Of a stretch of 64,000 nucleotides of DNA, positions 45,585-54,480 are shown one piece after another. The DNA is taken from NCBI GenBank assembly GCA_030068145.1, contig JAPJBO010000656.1:1-64000 (forward strand), written 5' to 3'. The notes under the pieces are model-generated. The model was not told the DNA's origin. It worked only from the letters and a program-made list of their open reading frames with translations, and made no database searches. The stretch's first letter is position 1. The number at the start of each line of letters is the position of its first letter. A program made the position numbers and the translations under genes. The stretch is from Diplonema papillatum (taxonomy: Eukaryota > Euglenozoa > Diplonemea > Diplonemida > Diplonemidae).

Positions 45585-46910
45585 GTTGAAAAAGTTTTCC
45601 CTTATATCCCTAATTAGGGATATAAGGGAATGGCATTAGGGATATAAGAGAAACTCTCTAGGGATATAAGAGAAAAGAAGTCCTGAGTAAAATTGAGTAC
45701 AATTGGGCTGAATTTGGGTCGGAAATTTGGGTCAAAAGCTCTACACCACAGGGATACTCTGCTGTTCTGCGTCCACTGTCATTGCGGTGAACAAGATGCC
45801 CCATATGTTAGGTGTGGTCCATCAACAGACACGAGAGGGACTTTTTTGCAGCATGCACCAGAGCTGCGAATGACACGAGCAAACTCGAATACGCCATCAG
45901 TTTCCTTCACACCAACAACACTGCCTTCGTCATGCTCTAGCACATGGGCTGTATGATGAGCGGAGCTTCGAGAGCCGTTCCTGCGTCAGGACCTAACTCG
46001 TCGAAGACCCTGCCAAGCAATCTTCTTTGTGACTCTCATTGCACTGGGTGCGAAGAAGGGGGACCAGAGCCTTCGTTGTGGTCTGTGGGTTTGCCGCCAC
46101 ATGGGATCGAATCTGGCGAGACACAACCTCAGTTTGCATCCTGCCGCACTCCGTCTCACGCGTGTCTTCAGGAACACGCATCTGGCGTGTCATCCGCCGT
46201 GTCAAACGTGTGGGTGTCGTGCCTGGAACAGGCTTTGGGGCTGGGGCTGGAGCATTTGCCTGCGGAGAGACGTGCGAAGAGATAACAGCGCCGTCGGCGA
46301 TGCAGAGTATCGCCACAGATTCTTTGCATTCTAACCCAACAAATTCGGCGGACTTGCTTCTTTCGGCAGGCAGTGGATGCAAATATGTTGCACAGTGTCG
46401 CCAGTAGTACTCCTGGTACTCCCTGTAGTGCAGAAACGACGTTGGACACACCTGTCACTGCCGCATGCGCCAACAAGGTTCAGGGCATAATTGTCAGAAT
46501 CAACTAGGACATCAAGTGGCTGATTGCAACTAGTATAGCCAGTGCAGACATGTTTTCTTCGTTTGTATTCTTCCTATAATGTGCTTATGCGTGGTTCCGT
46601 GGGTAGGTCTGATCCTCCTTGAAACCCATTGCCGCCATGCCATTCCTTCATAGCCGAAACTCCGGCTACTTGACGATGCCAGGGGTGCGGTATGGCTTCT
46701 TCCCATTCGCAGCCGCCTTCTGCAGTTTCAAAAAATGGGCAACAAAAAACACGAAGAACACGTGGGCAGAACAGTGAGACAAAACATTCTCTTATATCCC
46801 TAATGTTTTCTCTTATATCCCTAATGTTTTCTCTTATATCCCTAATAGGTTCTTGTACATCCCTAGTTGTTTTCTCTTATATCCCTAGCTATTTTCCCTT
46901 ATAATTCTAG
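45585..46910. mobile_element. Possible non-autonomous element bounded by TATATCCC inverted repeats
   Basis: The left end (45585-45680) carries a 34-bp perfect palindrome (45597-45630, half-site TTCCCTTATATCCCTAA) and several AGGGATATAAGAGAAA copies. The right end (46790-46905) carries at least four inverted copies (CTCTTATATCCCTA). The interior encodes no transposase. It contains the GAAGAGATAAC repeat block at 46268-46340 and an AATTTGGGTC stretch also seen next to the palindrome at 22 kb. Boundaries and mobility are inferred. Confidence 0.4.
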
Positions 46911-46914
46911 CGTT

Positions 46915-47200
46915 ATTTGTGGATTAGAAGGTCGGTATTTTAAAGTCTCCGGCTGACCGTAGAGGCTTGGGTATGGCGGGGGGTTGAATTCTAGTTAGGC
47001 ATAAAAGGGAAAATAGCTAGGGATATAAGAGAAAGTCGAAAATACCTTAGGGCTAAAGAAGAAATCTGCCTTGTATTTACCCTGTGTCATTTTCCAGGTA
47101 AGGAATTCTGATCAACCACCAAAACGCGCCCGCCTACGTCTATTTAGCCTGCACAATGCATTGAAGGGCAACCCGCAAGATTGTTAGCACTGAAAGAAAA
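46915..47200 (+). repeat. Truncated dispersed repeats
   Basis: 46915-46985 is a shortened GTGGATTAGAAGG-family copy. 47000-47035 has another AGGGATATAAGAGAAA. 47070-47195 is the W companion block (CTTGTATTTACCCTGTG, GATCAACCACCAAAACGCG, CACAATGCATTGAAGGGCAA). Confidence 0.65.
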
Positions 47201-47435
47201 GTTCGAAAATGTGAAAGATTCGCGTTCTTTTTGCGTGTGCAGACTAGAAACCCTCTCTCTCGGAGGGGTGAAGTTTCCTGGGTGCTTCCTGTCCGTCCGG
47301 CCCTGCTTCGGGGCGCTCGGGTTTCCGACACCCGCGCGGTGGCTGGGCAGCACAAACGGAAGAGGTGCCGTCAGCTGTTCTCTCGTCAATGATAAATGGG
47401 GCACCCCTGGGGTAGCGGGGGGGTAGGTCGTCCGT

Positions 47436-48311
47436 CTACAGGAGAATGTTGAAGTGGCCGTTGCTGCCGTCGCGGATGTCCAGCTTCGGGTTGATCTGCT
47501 GCGCGATGGCGGTCAGGGTTTCGAGCCCCAGGGCCCCCGGGAACTCGTTGTCATGTTCCGGGAGTTGGCCGCCGTGCCATGCGAGATCAAGAGCGGTGAG
47601 CGTGGGCGTCGCTTTGAGCAAAGCCAGCAGCTCGGTAGACGTGCGCAGCACGGGTCCGAGCGCCAGGTGCGCGAGCTTGGGCGGCAGCGCTTCCGTGATT
47701 GCTTCCATGATGTCTTCCGTGCACTCGGTCTCTCTGCACCCGAGACCCACCAGCCCGAGACGAGTCAAGTTGGGGAACTTCTTGTCGACGTCCCGCAGGG
47801 CGGCCGCCGTGAGCGAGGTCCCCAGGGGGGGCCTCCGACTGCCGCTACGGCTGGCGTCTTGAATGTGCAAGAACTCGAGCGTTTCGAACGGGAAGATCGG
47901 GTTCCGGAACGCCGGGGCGGGTTGGGACGCGGCGGCTGCTTCGGACGGAGCGGCGGCGGCGTCGTCTGTCCAGGTGGGGCTCAGCAAGTCGTCGTCGGTC
48001 AGCGAAGTCGGCAAGACGTACAGCTCCAACCGCTTCAGCTGGTAGCAGCTGCGGAGGATCTCCCACACCATCGCGTTCGTCACGTCCCCGTACAGCACGA
48101 CCGCCGACAGCTGCCGGAGCCCCGCGTGGGTGCGCAGGTGCTTCAGCAGCGGCATCTCCAGGCTTTGCAGCTCTGTCTGCAGGACGAGGGCGTTTGCGCC
48201 GACCAAGTCGTGGTACGCGGTCCAGTGCGGGTCCCAACCCGCCGCTTCGATGCACAGCTCCTGCAACTGGGGGAAAGTGCAGAACAGGGCATCGAACGTG
48301 ACGCGAGACAC
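47436..48311 (-). CDS. F-box/LRR protein, exon 3 (leucine-rich repeat C terminus)
   Basis: 291 codons in one frame. Leucine-rich repeats are irregular but clear: FPQLQELCIEAAGW, GLRQLSAVVLYGDV, CYQLKRLELYVLP, FETLEFLHIQDA, FPNLTRLGLVGLGCRETEC, KLAHLALGPVLR, TPTLTALDLAWHG. The frame lacks a convincing ATG. It is preceded directly by CTCAG, a good 3' splice site, in phase 0, which matches the phase-0 end of the exon at 56042-56358. I therefore read it as the last exon of the F-box gene beginning at 58610. A separate LRR gene is the alternative. Confidence 0.6.
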   Translation of the reverse strand: MSRVTFDALFCTFPQLQELCIEAAGWDPHWTAYHDLVGANALVLQTELQSLEMPLLKHLRTHAGLRQLSAVVLYGDVTNAMVWEILRSCYQLKRLELYVLPTSLTDDDLLSPTWTDDAAAAPSEAAAASQPAPAFRNPIFPFETLEFLHIQDASRSGSRRPPLGTSLTAAALRDVDKKFPNLTRLGLVGLGCRETECTEDIMEAITEALPPKLAHLALGPVLRTSTELLALLKATPTLTALDLAWHGGQLPEHDNEFPGALGLETLTAIAQQINPKLDIRDGSNGHFNILL

Positions 48312-48576
48312 CTGAGCCGTAGGCGTCTGGCTGGACCAACGCTGTGTATTGAATTGGCTTGCTTCGCGGTTTCAAGACTAGTAGGGTTGCGTATAAGCGG
48401 GAGACCCCCGAGTTAGGTGATTCAGCACAGCTGAATCACTTGAAGATAATATAGTCCCCCCATGGCCCCGATGACCTGCTATGAAGTCCCCTGTGGCACC
48501 CAAGTACCCCCCTGTGACTCGGCCCCCATGGGGCGACAAAGTGGAATAGACGCCAAAGGGATGGCGATCACTGGGT

Positions 48577-48803
48577 ATGGAAATACTCGAAGGACTGCCT
48601 TGTGCTCATTTCGAAGGAGGCTAGAGGGGGAGGAAACAATACAACTACAAAGTGGGTCTTTTTTGTTGAACGCTTGCGCTCGCCACTAAACCCAGATTTA
48701 CCTGTGTTTCGTGTGGGCTACAGCACATTTACCTCCTTTGATCCATCGCAACTGGCAGTCTCCTCAAGCATTTCCTACAAAGCGGGTGCTTATACAAAGA
48801 AAA
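48577..48803 (+). repeat. Dispersed repeat W, copy
   Basis: Well-preserved copy of 32645-32875, on the plus strand, within proposed intron 2 of the F-box gene. Confidence 0.8.
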
Positions 48804-49915
48804 CTGGGACTACGTGTGCCCAATTGTTCTACAACTCAAAATAGCTGTATTCCAACAATTCTATTCAACAACTGCAGGGATTCTGCAACTGGTGCGGGGA
48901 AAAAAGACAACTGTATTCCAACACGCATTACAACACAACTAATTAACCCCTTGCCCTTACTTGCTCGTTCTCTTAAACTACACATCCTTACTAGGTTTCC
49001 TTCGCTTTGATGGCAAAGTAACGAAGGAGCTCGTTTGGCTGTTTTCCTTCGGAGGTTTGACAGGCAACGAGGCAGAAGAGACTGCCTGTTTTTTTCCGGG
49101 CAGAAGAGCTCACCTGTGGTTCCCCCTTTCTGTTTCCAGGTCAAAAAAGAGACGAAAAAGCGCTTGCAGAAGACAAAGCTCGTGCTGTCCCATCCGAGAT
49201 CGTCGGGAACACCCCACGAGCGTGTCTTGATGAGCATTGCCGGAAGCGGGGCCTCGGCAGAACGGGGAAGATGAGAGAGCTTCTTGAATTAGTGCTTTTG
49301 ACACAATGATGATGTCACTATTTACACTTCGCTTGCCGTTGTCTAGTCAGTTTAGCTTAGTTGTTTTGTCCTGTCCTGCGGCGCAAAGCAAGTCGGCTGG
49401 CACAAGTTGCAAAGGCAAGAGTTTTCGTTCAGGAAACCTTCGAGCAATGTCATCCGAACTGCTTGGAAATGACAAGATCTCTGCCGATTGCAAGGAAAAC
49501 TATCTGAATTGGAACGCCACTACCAAAGATCGCTGCTCGTACCCAGCCATGCTGCGAGCACACACAGGAAAATCCGTCTTGGGGAGAATCGCTTTGACCC
49601 TCATCCTACCGGCATCATTTGACTCCACCTATGAGAAAACAAGGAGCAGGAGATAAGCATCCTCGCCGGCGACACCAATGGACCTCCTGAAACCTTCGGC
49701 GGGAGACGCCGAAGAACTTTGAACAATAGCTCTCTTGACAAGTCGATCTCGCGATTCCTGCCGACTGCCCTGGAAGGGGGAACTGCGGGCTGCAGGCAAG
49801 TTCCTCTCCAGTAGACCTTACCGAAAACATTGCCAGCAATGCCAAAGAAGTAATCGCCGACAGCCGTGGTGCCAGGGTTGCGCAGCCAATTCGAGAGGAA
49901 GACACGAAGCACAGA
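48804..49915. other. Intron sequence (proposed), no gene recognised
   Basis: Short ORFs only. A minus-strand frame around 49615-49800 reads SKFFGVSRRRFQEVHW, faintly like the N terminus of a Harbinger-type transposase, but too short to call. Confidence 0.35.
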
Positions 49916-49919
49916 CGAT

Positions 49920-50085
49920 TTGTTTGTACGTGCCGGGGGAGGATTAGCCTGTTATGATAGTGAGTGAATATGATCGGTAGGCTAATCTTCTCCCAAACAC
50001 GCTGCCAGCGTTCTCTTTCGTGTTTACAATTAATTGTTACTACGAAAAAGAATAGGCGTGTGTTTGTTTGTACGTGCCGGCCCCT
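49920..50085 (-). repeat. 3' terminal repeat block of the YR retrotransposon
   Basis: On the minus strand: CCGGCACGTACAAACAAAC, CGCCTATTCTTTTTCGTAG, then a complete copy of the 5' repeat, ending again in CCGGCACGTACAAACAAA. The short CCGGCACG segment on both sides of the long repeat is what a split-direct-repeat (A1-ORFs-B1A2B2) architecture predicts. Confidence 0.7.
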
Positions 50086-50106
50086 TGTATTATTGGAGGC
50101 CTTCAC

Positions 50107-50817
50107 CTACAACGTGTCGCAGACTTCTTTCCAACAGGACCGCTGAATAGATAACCGCGTGAAGGCGTCAGCAGGCATTTGGTCTGTCGGTATGTAATAA
50201 ACTTCGAGGTGATTGTCAAGCTCTTTCAATGCGTCCTGCAGTGCCCTCAGCCATAGGATGGCTGCTGGCTTTAGGGAATAGCCCTTCCTGATGATTCCAA
50301 TCACAGCCTTATTATCCACGCCGACCACCAAAAGAGTGTTAGTACGGGAGTGGCCGCGGACCAACATGTACAACGCGTACAGCTCCTTCAGATAGATAGG
50401 GGACTTAGTCAAGCATTTCGGGAAAACTCCGTAATGGGCCTCGCCCTTGATGTAGGCCCAACCTACACCACTGGCATCAGAAGACCCGTGCACCCTCTCT
50501 GTGGGAGGCTGCTCCCAGCCCACATAGGCATTGTCTTCCAACCTTGTAACCATTCGACGGAGGAGAATGAGCAGCTCACCATCAATCGTCTTATGGGCCT
50601 GCCAGAAGGCTCTGTCCTGCAGGTGCCCGTTCCGGGTGACCACCGACATCCACCGTAACAACAGCAGCAGCTCGGCGAAAGGCTTCTTCAGTACATGCTG
50701 TCTCCATATGAGACAGCCTGCCAATCTCCACCAGGACCGTAGCGGGGCGACGGTGCCGCTCAGCAGTCTCTTGGAGGACCTACAACTTTCTCGACCCAAG
50801 CAGGGTCCAGTCGCCAT
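50107..50817 (-). CDS. RNase H domain of the YR retrotransposon
   Basis: Frame of 236 codons. The first ~90 residues are the RT connection region (RLAGCLIW...KKPFAEL). RNase H follows with all four acidic positions: SSDASGVGW (D114), YLKELYALY (E145), VGVDNKAVIG (D168) and MPADAFTR (D217). It overlaps the RT frame by 58 bp in another phase, so a frameshift separates the two. It would degrade the RNA strand during reverse transcription. Confidence 0.85.
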   Translation of the reverse strand: MATGPCLGRESCRSSKRLLSGTVAPLRSWWRLAGCLIWRQHVLKKPFAELLLLLRWMSVVTRNGHLQDRAFWQAHKTIDGELLILLRRMVTRLEDNAYVGWEQPPTERVHGSSDASGVGWAYIKGEAHYGVFPKCLTKSPIYLKELYALYMLVRGHSRTNTLLVVGVDNKAVIGIIRKGYSLKPAAILWLRALQDALKELDNHLEVYYIPTDQMPADAFTRLSIQRSCWKEVCDTL

Positions 50818-51690
50818 CTCTTGAGGCGGAGGTCGCCCTGCAGACCGAGGCTGGTAAACAAGGATGAGGGCTCTTTCTTCTCGCCGATAACCAGCCCATA
50901 CTTCTCACGCAAGTTCTCAAAATCCCGCTGAACCCTTTCTACTCCAGCCCGATCGGCACCCAGAAAGAAGCAGTTGTCGATCCAGGCGAAACTGTCTGTG
51001 TGGGGATGCCCCTCCCTAGCTCGCTCTGCGATCAGCTCAGATACTGCCTGGGCCAGCTGTGGAGCACCACGGTATCCCATGGGCAGGACCTTCAAACGGT
51101 AAACCTTGTTATCCACCCGTAGGGAGGAAGAACCGGCGGGCGTCCTCGTCCAAAGGGAATTGGAAGAAGAACGACTTGAAGTCGAACTCAGCTAAATAGC
51201 GGAAGCCAAGCATTCGTTCGATCATCGAGGGGTATGAGGGCAGCACGCAGGGGGGGCAAGGGCCAGAATGAAGCGGAGCTGACCTTGCTTAGACTTCTCA
51301 ACACAGAAGGCGGAATGACACCACCTCTCAGAATCGTTTCTGCGAACGTTTTCAACGATGCCGAGCTCCAGGAGGCGGGCCACGTGTGGAGCCATCTTCC
51401 TGTTTGGGGGACCGGGTGCAGAGGGTCGGGTGTAGCCTATGAGACTTCGGATCTTCGTTTCCTTCACCCACTCGAAATGTGTCCTGAGGCCCGGGAAGTC
51501 AGATACAAGCTTGAGGACTTCGACCGTGGAGCACACAGCCGGAGCTACAACGCCCTCGTAGCATGTGGCTGTCTTCGGCTTCGGTAAGTCATGATCCTGA
51601 CTAAGCCACGTTTCGGCATAGTCGTAGAGGTCAGAGAAGTCTTTCAAGGTGACAGGCCACGCGACTGAGGGCTCTTCAGCCGATCTTGTT
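50760..51690 (-). pseudogene. Reverse transcriptase of the YR retrotransposon (frame-broken)
   Basis: Three consecutive pieces in shifting frames. The first has HVARLLELGIVENV and AFCVEKSKQGQLRFILAL (RT motifs 1-2). A break follows in a run of seven C (coding strand, near 51250). The second piece has YLAEFDFKSFFFQFPLD, motif A with its catalytic Asp. Another break lies near 51117. The third has VYRLKVLPMGYRGAPQLAQ (motif B) and FAWIDNCFFLG in the place of the usual YxDD. A final frame change leads into RNase H. The element is probably dead, or base errors are present. The WIDN motif departs from the canonical DD pair. Confidence 0.8.
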
Positions 51691-51733
51691 TCGTCCTCTG
51701 CGGGACAATCAGCTGTCCGATGCACCGGGCAGG

Positions 51734-52640
51734 TCACCTTTGGAGCAGTTTGAGGGGAGCAACAGAACCCTGAGCACTGCCCCAGAGGTAGTGAGGAATA
51801 TATTGGCGAGTCGTCTCGACCTGCTTGTGACGGCCCACTACTTGTGCCGAATCCTCCCCGTCGTCCGCGAACCGGGCCACCCAGGTAAGGGCCGAATGCC
51901 GTATGCCGTGGGACTTCAGACCCAGCTGAACTGTCAACACCTCGTTGTAGGGTGTTGTCCGGAGCTCGGGGTAGAACATGTACTTCTTCCCCGACTTCAC
52001 TCGCCGATTCCACCACTCCAACATCCAATGGGTGAATCGGCCCGCCCTCTCCACCAACAGTGGCTGGCCCTTGCCGCTTCTGTCCGTCTTCCCGTACACC
52101 AGGACGACTAGGATGAGGCGGGGGTCCTTGGGGCAGGCCACGACCTGTGAGGTCTCGAGCCGAATGAGGTCGATGAACCGGGCGCCAAGGCTCCACTGTG
52201 TAGCCAGCGCAGCACGGTGTAGACCGGTCATCTTTGCTATAGCCCCCCACACCTGTTGGTTGTTGACCAGGACACGGGAGTCCTGGGCCCTCCGTTCGAA
52301 CTCTTTTAGTTCGCGGGCCAATGCCCTCCGGAAGGCGGTCGCCGGATCGACCTTCAGCATATTCCGGTACGTCATATACTGACGGGCGGACACGGGAGCA
52401 ATGTCCTTCCGTTCCAACTTGAGTTGGAGCCACATCAGGAAGACGAGGTCTTCTGACAGGTGAGGGTGGCTCCTCTTGACCCGGGCGATGAAGGCATCGC
52501 TGCGGGTTTGCACACTGGACAGAGCAGCCGTGTTGGCATAACACAGCGAGGCCCTGTCCATCACTCTCCGTAGGAGGCCCGGGACCTGCTTGGGGGTGAC
52601 TCGATCTATTTTTCGGATCTTGGAAGCTGGGAGGGGGAGG
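51734..52640 (-). CDS. Tyrosine recombinase of the YR retrotransposon
   Basis: The frame from 52564 has 276 codons; conserved-looking sequence continues upstream in the same frame (KIRKIDRVTPKQVPGLLRR). An N-terminal helical SAM-like part is followed by a catalytic domain with the full set: Arg in LGARFIDLIRLE (R129), Lys in YGKT (K159), HGIRHSA (H219, R222), GRHKQVE (H246) and nucleophile Tyr in TTRQYIPH (Y255). It would integrate a circular DNA intermediate. It lies upstream of RT, the reverse of the DIRS and Ngaro order. Confidence 0.88.
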
Positions 52641-53012
52641 CGTTCGAAGACCGGAGCAGGTGAGCATAGTCACTCCCTTCTCGTCCTCTTTGAACGACCC
52701 TCCCGCTCCACTTCCTTTTGCTCCTTCCCGCGACGTTTGCGGCTTTACCTGAAGAAGCGCGTTTTGCAAGTTGATTGCCCAACGCTCGTCCATGTCATTG
52801 TACTTCGTCTTGCGTGAGCGGGCCTCATAGAGGACCGAAGCCTCGGGGGTTCCGCCGGACCTGAATCGCAGGCGGTTCGATTCCATGCGGGTCACGGCTG
52901 TCTGCATGGCCTGCATCACCCCAGGACGGTGGACGGCCTCGGGGAGCAAGGACCACAGCACGTCGTAGGTGCTGCGGAGCTCGTGGCGGTGAGCGGCGAG
53001 TTGCTCGTTCAC
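52640..53012 (-). CDS. Helical Gag-like segment of the YR retrotransposon
   Basis: The frame starting MNEQLAAHRHELRSTYDVLW is alpha-helical for about 120 residues, then continues out of frame across the recombinase. Its first bases overlap the end of the zinc-finger ORF (53009-53653) by four bases. Probably the C-terminal part of Gag or a linker, joined to the recombinase frame by a frameshift near 52640. Confidence 0.5.
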
Positions 53013-53653
53013 CTCCGCCGCCTCTGGACGTGGTTACGGAGGGCCAGGCGTCCAGCCGGCGACTTCAGCAACGGCTTCCACGTCAACACCCGCCGAGTGT
53101 CGACCTCGGCCTGCTCCGCTTCTTCGGCTTCCTTCTGGGCCAGGGCCGCGTCGGATTCCACCTTGCGGAGTTGGCCCTGGGTAACGGCAAGCTGCCTGTG
53201 CAGCCCGGAAAGGAGGTGGGCGAACGGTTCCCGCCAGGGTCCTTCGGGCAATTTGTCCAGGACCGCCTGGACGGCATCCGCACCCACACTTTCCTCGTCG
53301 TCTTGTCGGCGGAAGGGGGGAAACTCTACCGCCTCCTCAAGAATCGGGTAGGCTGCGCGGTCGTTCCTGTGAGCCAGGCAGCAACAGACTGGGCATGACC
53401 AGTCGTCGTCCTTTATACCCGCGGAGAAACCGGCGGCATCCGCTCCTAGCTTCTTGCTCAGGCAGGACGGAGAGGCTAGGAACCCACAGGTGGCGCACCT
53501 CGTCGGCTGCTCCGGCCGGTGCGCGATGATGCACGAGGGGAACACGCAGTCAAACTCCCCGTCGTCAAACTCCGCGCAGCGCGGTAGCTTGCAAACGGGC
53601 ACAGTGCCCCAGTTGACCTCATCCTCGAGGATATCAGTCCGAGTAAGTGCCAT
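53009..53653 (-). CDS. Cys-rich zinc-finger Gag-like ORF of the YR retrotransposon
   Basis: 214 aa. The ATG at 53651-53653 follows the 5' terminal repeat by a few bases. The N-terminal half has a RING/PHD-like set of ligands (C21, C26, C36, C41, H45, C53, C56, C64, C87, C90). The C-terminal half is a coiled coil (KVESDAALAQKEAEEAEQAE). Position and make-up fit a Gag-like nucleic-acid-binding protein. The exact zinc-finger class is not certain. Confidence 0.65.
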   Translation of the reverse strand: MALTRTDILEDEVNWGTVPVCKLPRCAEFDDGEFDCVFPSCIIAHRPEQPTRCATCGFLASPSCLSKKLGADAAGFSAGIKDDDWSCPVCCCLAHRNDRAAYPILEEAVEFPPFRRQDDEESVGADAVQAVLDKLPEGPWREPFAHLLSGLHRQLAVTQGQLRKVESDAALAQKEAEEAEQAEVDTRRVLTWKPLLKSPAGRLALRNHVQRRRR

Positions 53654-53654
53654 G

Positions 53655-53795
53655 TTTTGTTTGTACGTGCCGGGGGAGGATTAGCCTGTTAGTGAGTGAT
53701 AGTGAGTGAATATGATCGGTAGGCTAATCTTCTCCCAAACACGCTGCCAGCGTTCTCTTTCGTGTTTACAATTAATTGTTGCTACGAAAAAAGGA
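53655..53795 (-). repeat. 5' terminal repeat of the YR retrotransposon
   Basis: On the minus strand: CAACAATTAATTGTAAACACG, AACGCTGGCAGCGTGTTTG, CCTACCGATCATATTCACTC, then CCCCCGGCACGTACAAACA just before the Gag ATG. It contains the near-palindromes AATTAATT and CGCTGGCAGCG. Matches 49920-50060 and 21548-21680. Confidence 0.8.
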
Positions 53796-53962
53796 GGGCC
53801 TTGCGTGTTCTAGCAGCATATCAGCCAATACGGATCGGTATTAATCACGGCCGAATGAGACGGGCCAACCCAGCGGGAGGCAGAGACGGCCTCTCGTGCT
53901 TCAGCAGCGGATCAGCAACAACCGATCGGACACTCATCAAGAAATATGATGAGAAAACGAGG

Positions 53963-54480
53963 CAGCGCGAGTGACCCTCGACGCTTGATGCTCAAGCGAT
54001 CCACCCATAGTTGGCCGCGTACTGGTATCACAAAGCCGGGCGTGCGTAGGAGTGCGTGGTCCTCGCCGCGAAGTCGTTGGCGTGAGCCTCGATGGAGCGT
54101 GGATGAGTGCAGATCTTGGTTGTAGTAGCGAATATTCAATGGAGAGCATTGAAGGCCGAAGTGGTTACTTCATTGAACCCTGACGTAGAATCCTGGTTCT
54201 AAGTGGGCCACTTCTGGTAAGCAGGACTGGCGACGCGGGATGAACCGAGAGCTGACTTATGGTGTCCGAGTGATTGCTTATCAGATCCCACAAAGGGTGT
54301 CGGTTCATCTTGACAGCAGGACTGGATGGACGGAGAGCTGACTTAAGGTGTCCGAGTGATCGCTCATCAGTTCCCACAAAGAGTGTCGGTTCATCTTGAC
54401 AGCAGGACGGTGGCCTGCCGAATGCACCGGTCCCGAAAATGGATGCACGAGGATCCAAACGTCTACACCTCGGAACTCGC
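53963..54480 (+). pseudogene. Permuted 28S rRNA block with internal duplication
   Basis: 53963-54163 matches a downstream 28S segment (TGATGCTCAAGCG, GAGTGCAGATCTTGG, GTAGTAGCGAATATTCAATG, GAAGTGG). It is followed directly by 54163-54470, an upstream 28S segment (GGTTACTTCATTG, GGTAAGCAGGACTGGCGACG, GGTTCATCTTGACAGCAGGA, GGTGGCCTGCCGAATG). The order is thus inverted relative to rRNA while the strand is the same. Within the second part about 76 bp is duplicated (about 54246-54322 and 54336-54410), and about 45 bp of rRNA is missing before CTGCCGAATG. Confidence 0.88.

Larger units (their letters stand above)
49920..53795 (-). mobile_element. VIPER-like tyrosine-recombinase retrotransposon (about 3.9 kb)
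   Basis: Full-length arrangement on the minus strand: 5' repeat, zinc-finger Gag-like ORF, helical segment, tyrosine recombinase, reverse transcriptase, RNase H, 3' repeat block. There is no aspartic protease or DDE integrase, so it is not a Ty1 or Ty3 type. YR upstream of RT/RH is the order I know for VIPER/TATE of trypanosomatids; DIRS1, PAT and Ngaro place YR last. Several frameshifts suggest decay. It is nested in proposed intron 2 of the F-box gene, in the same orientation. Confidence 0.8.
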
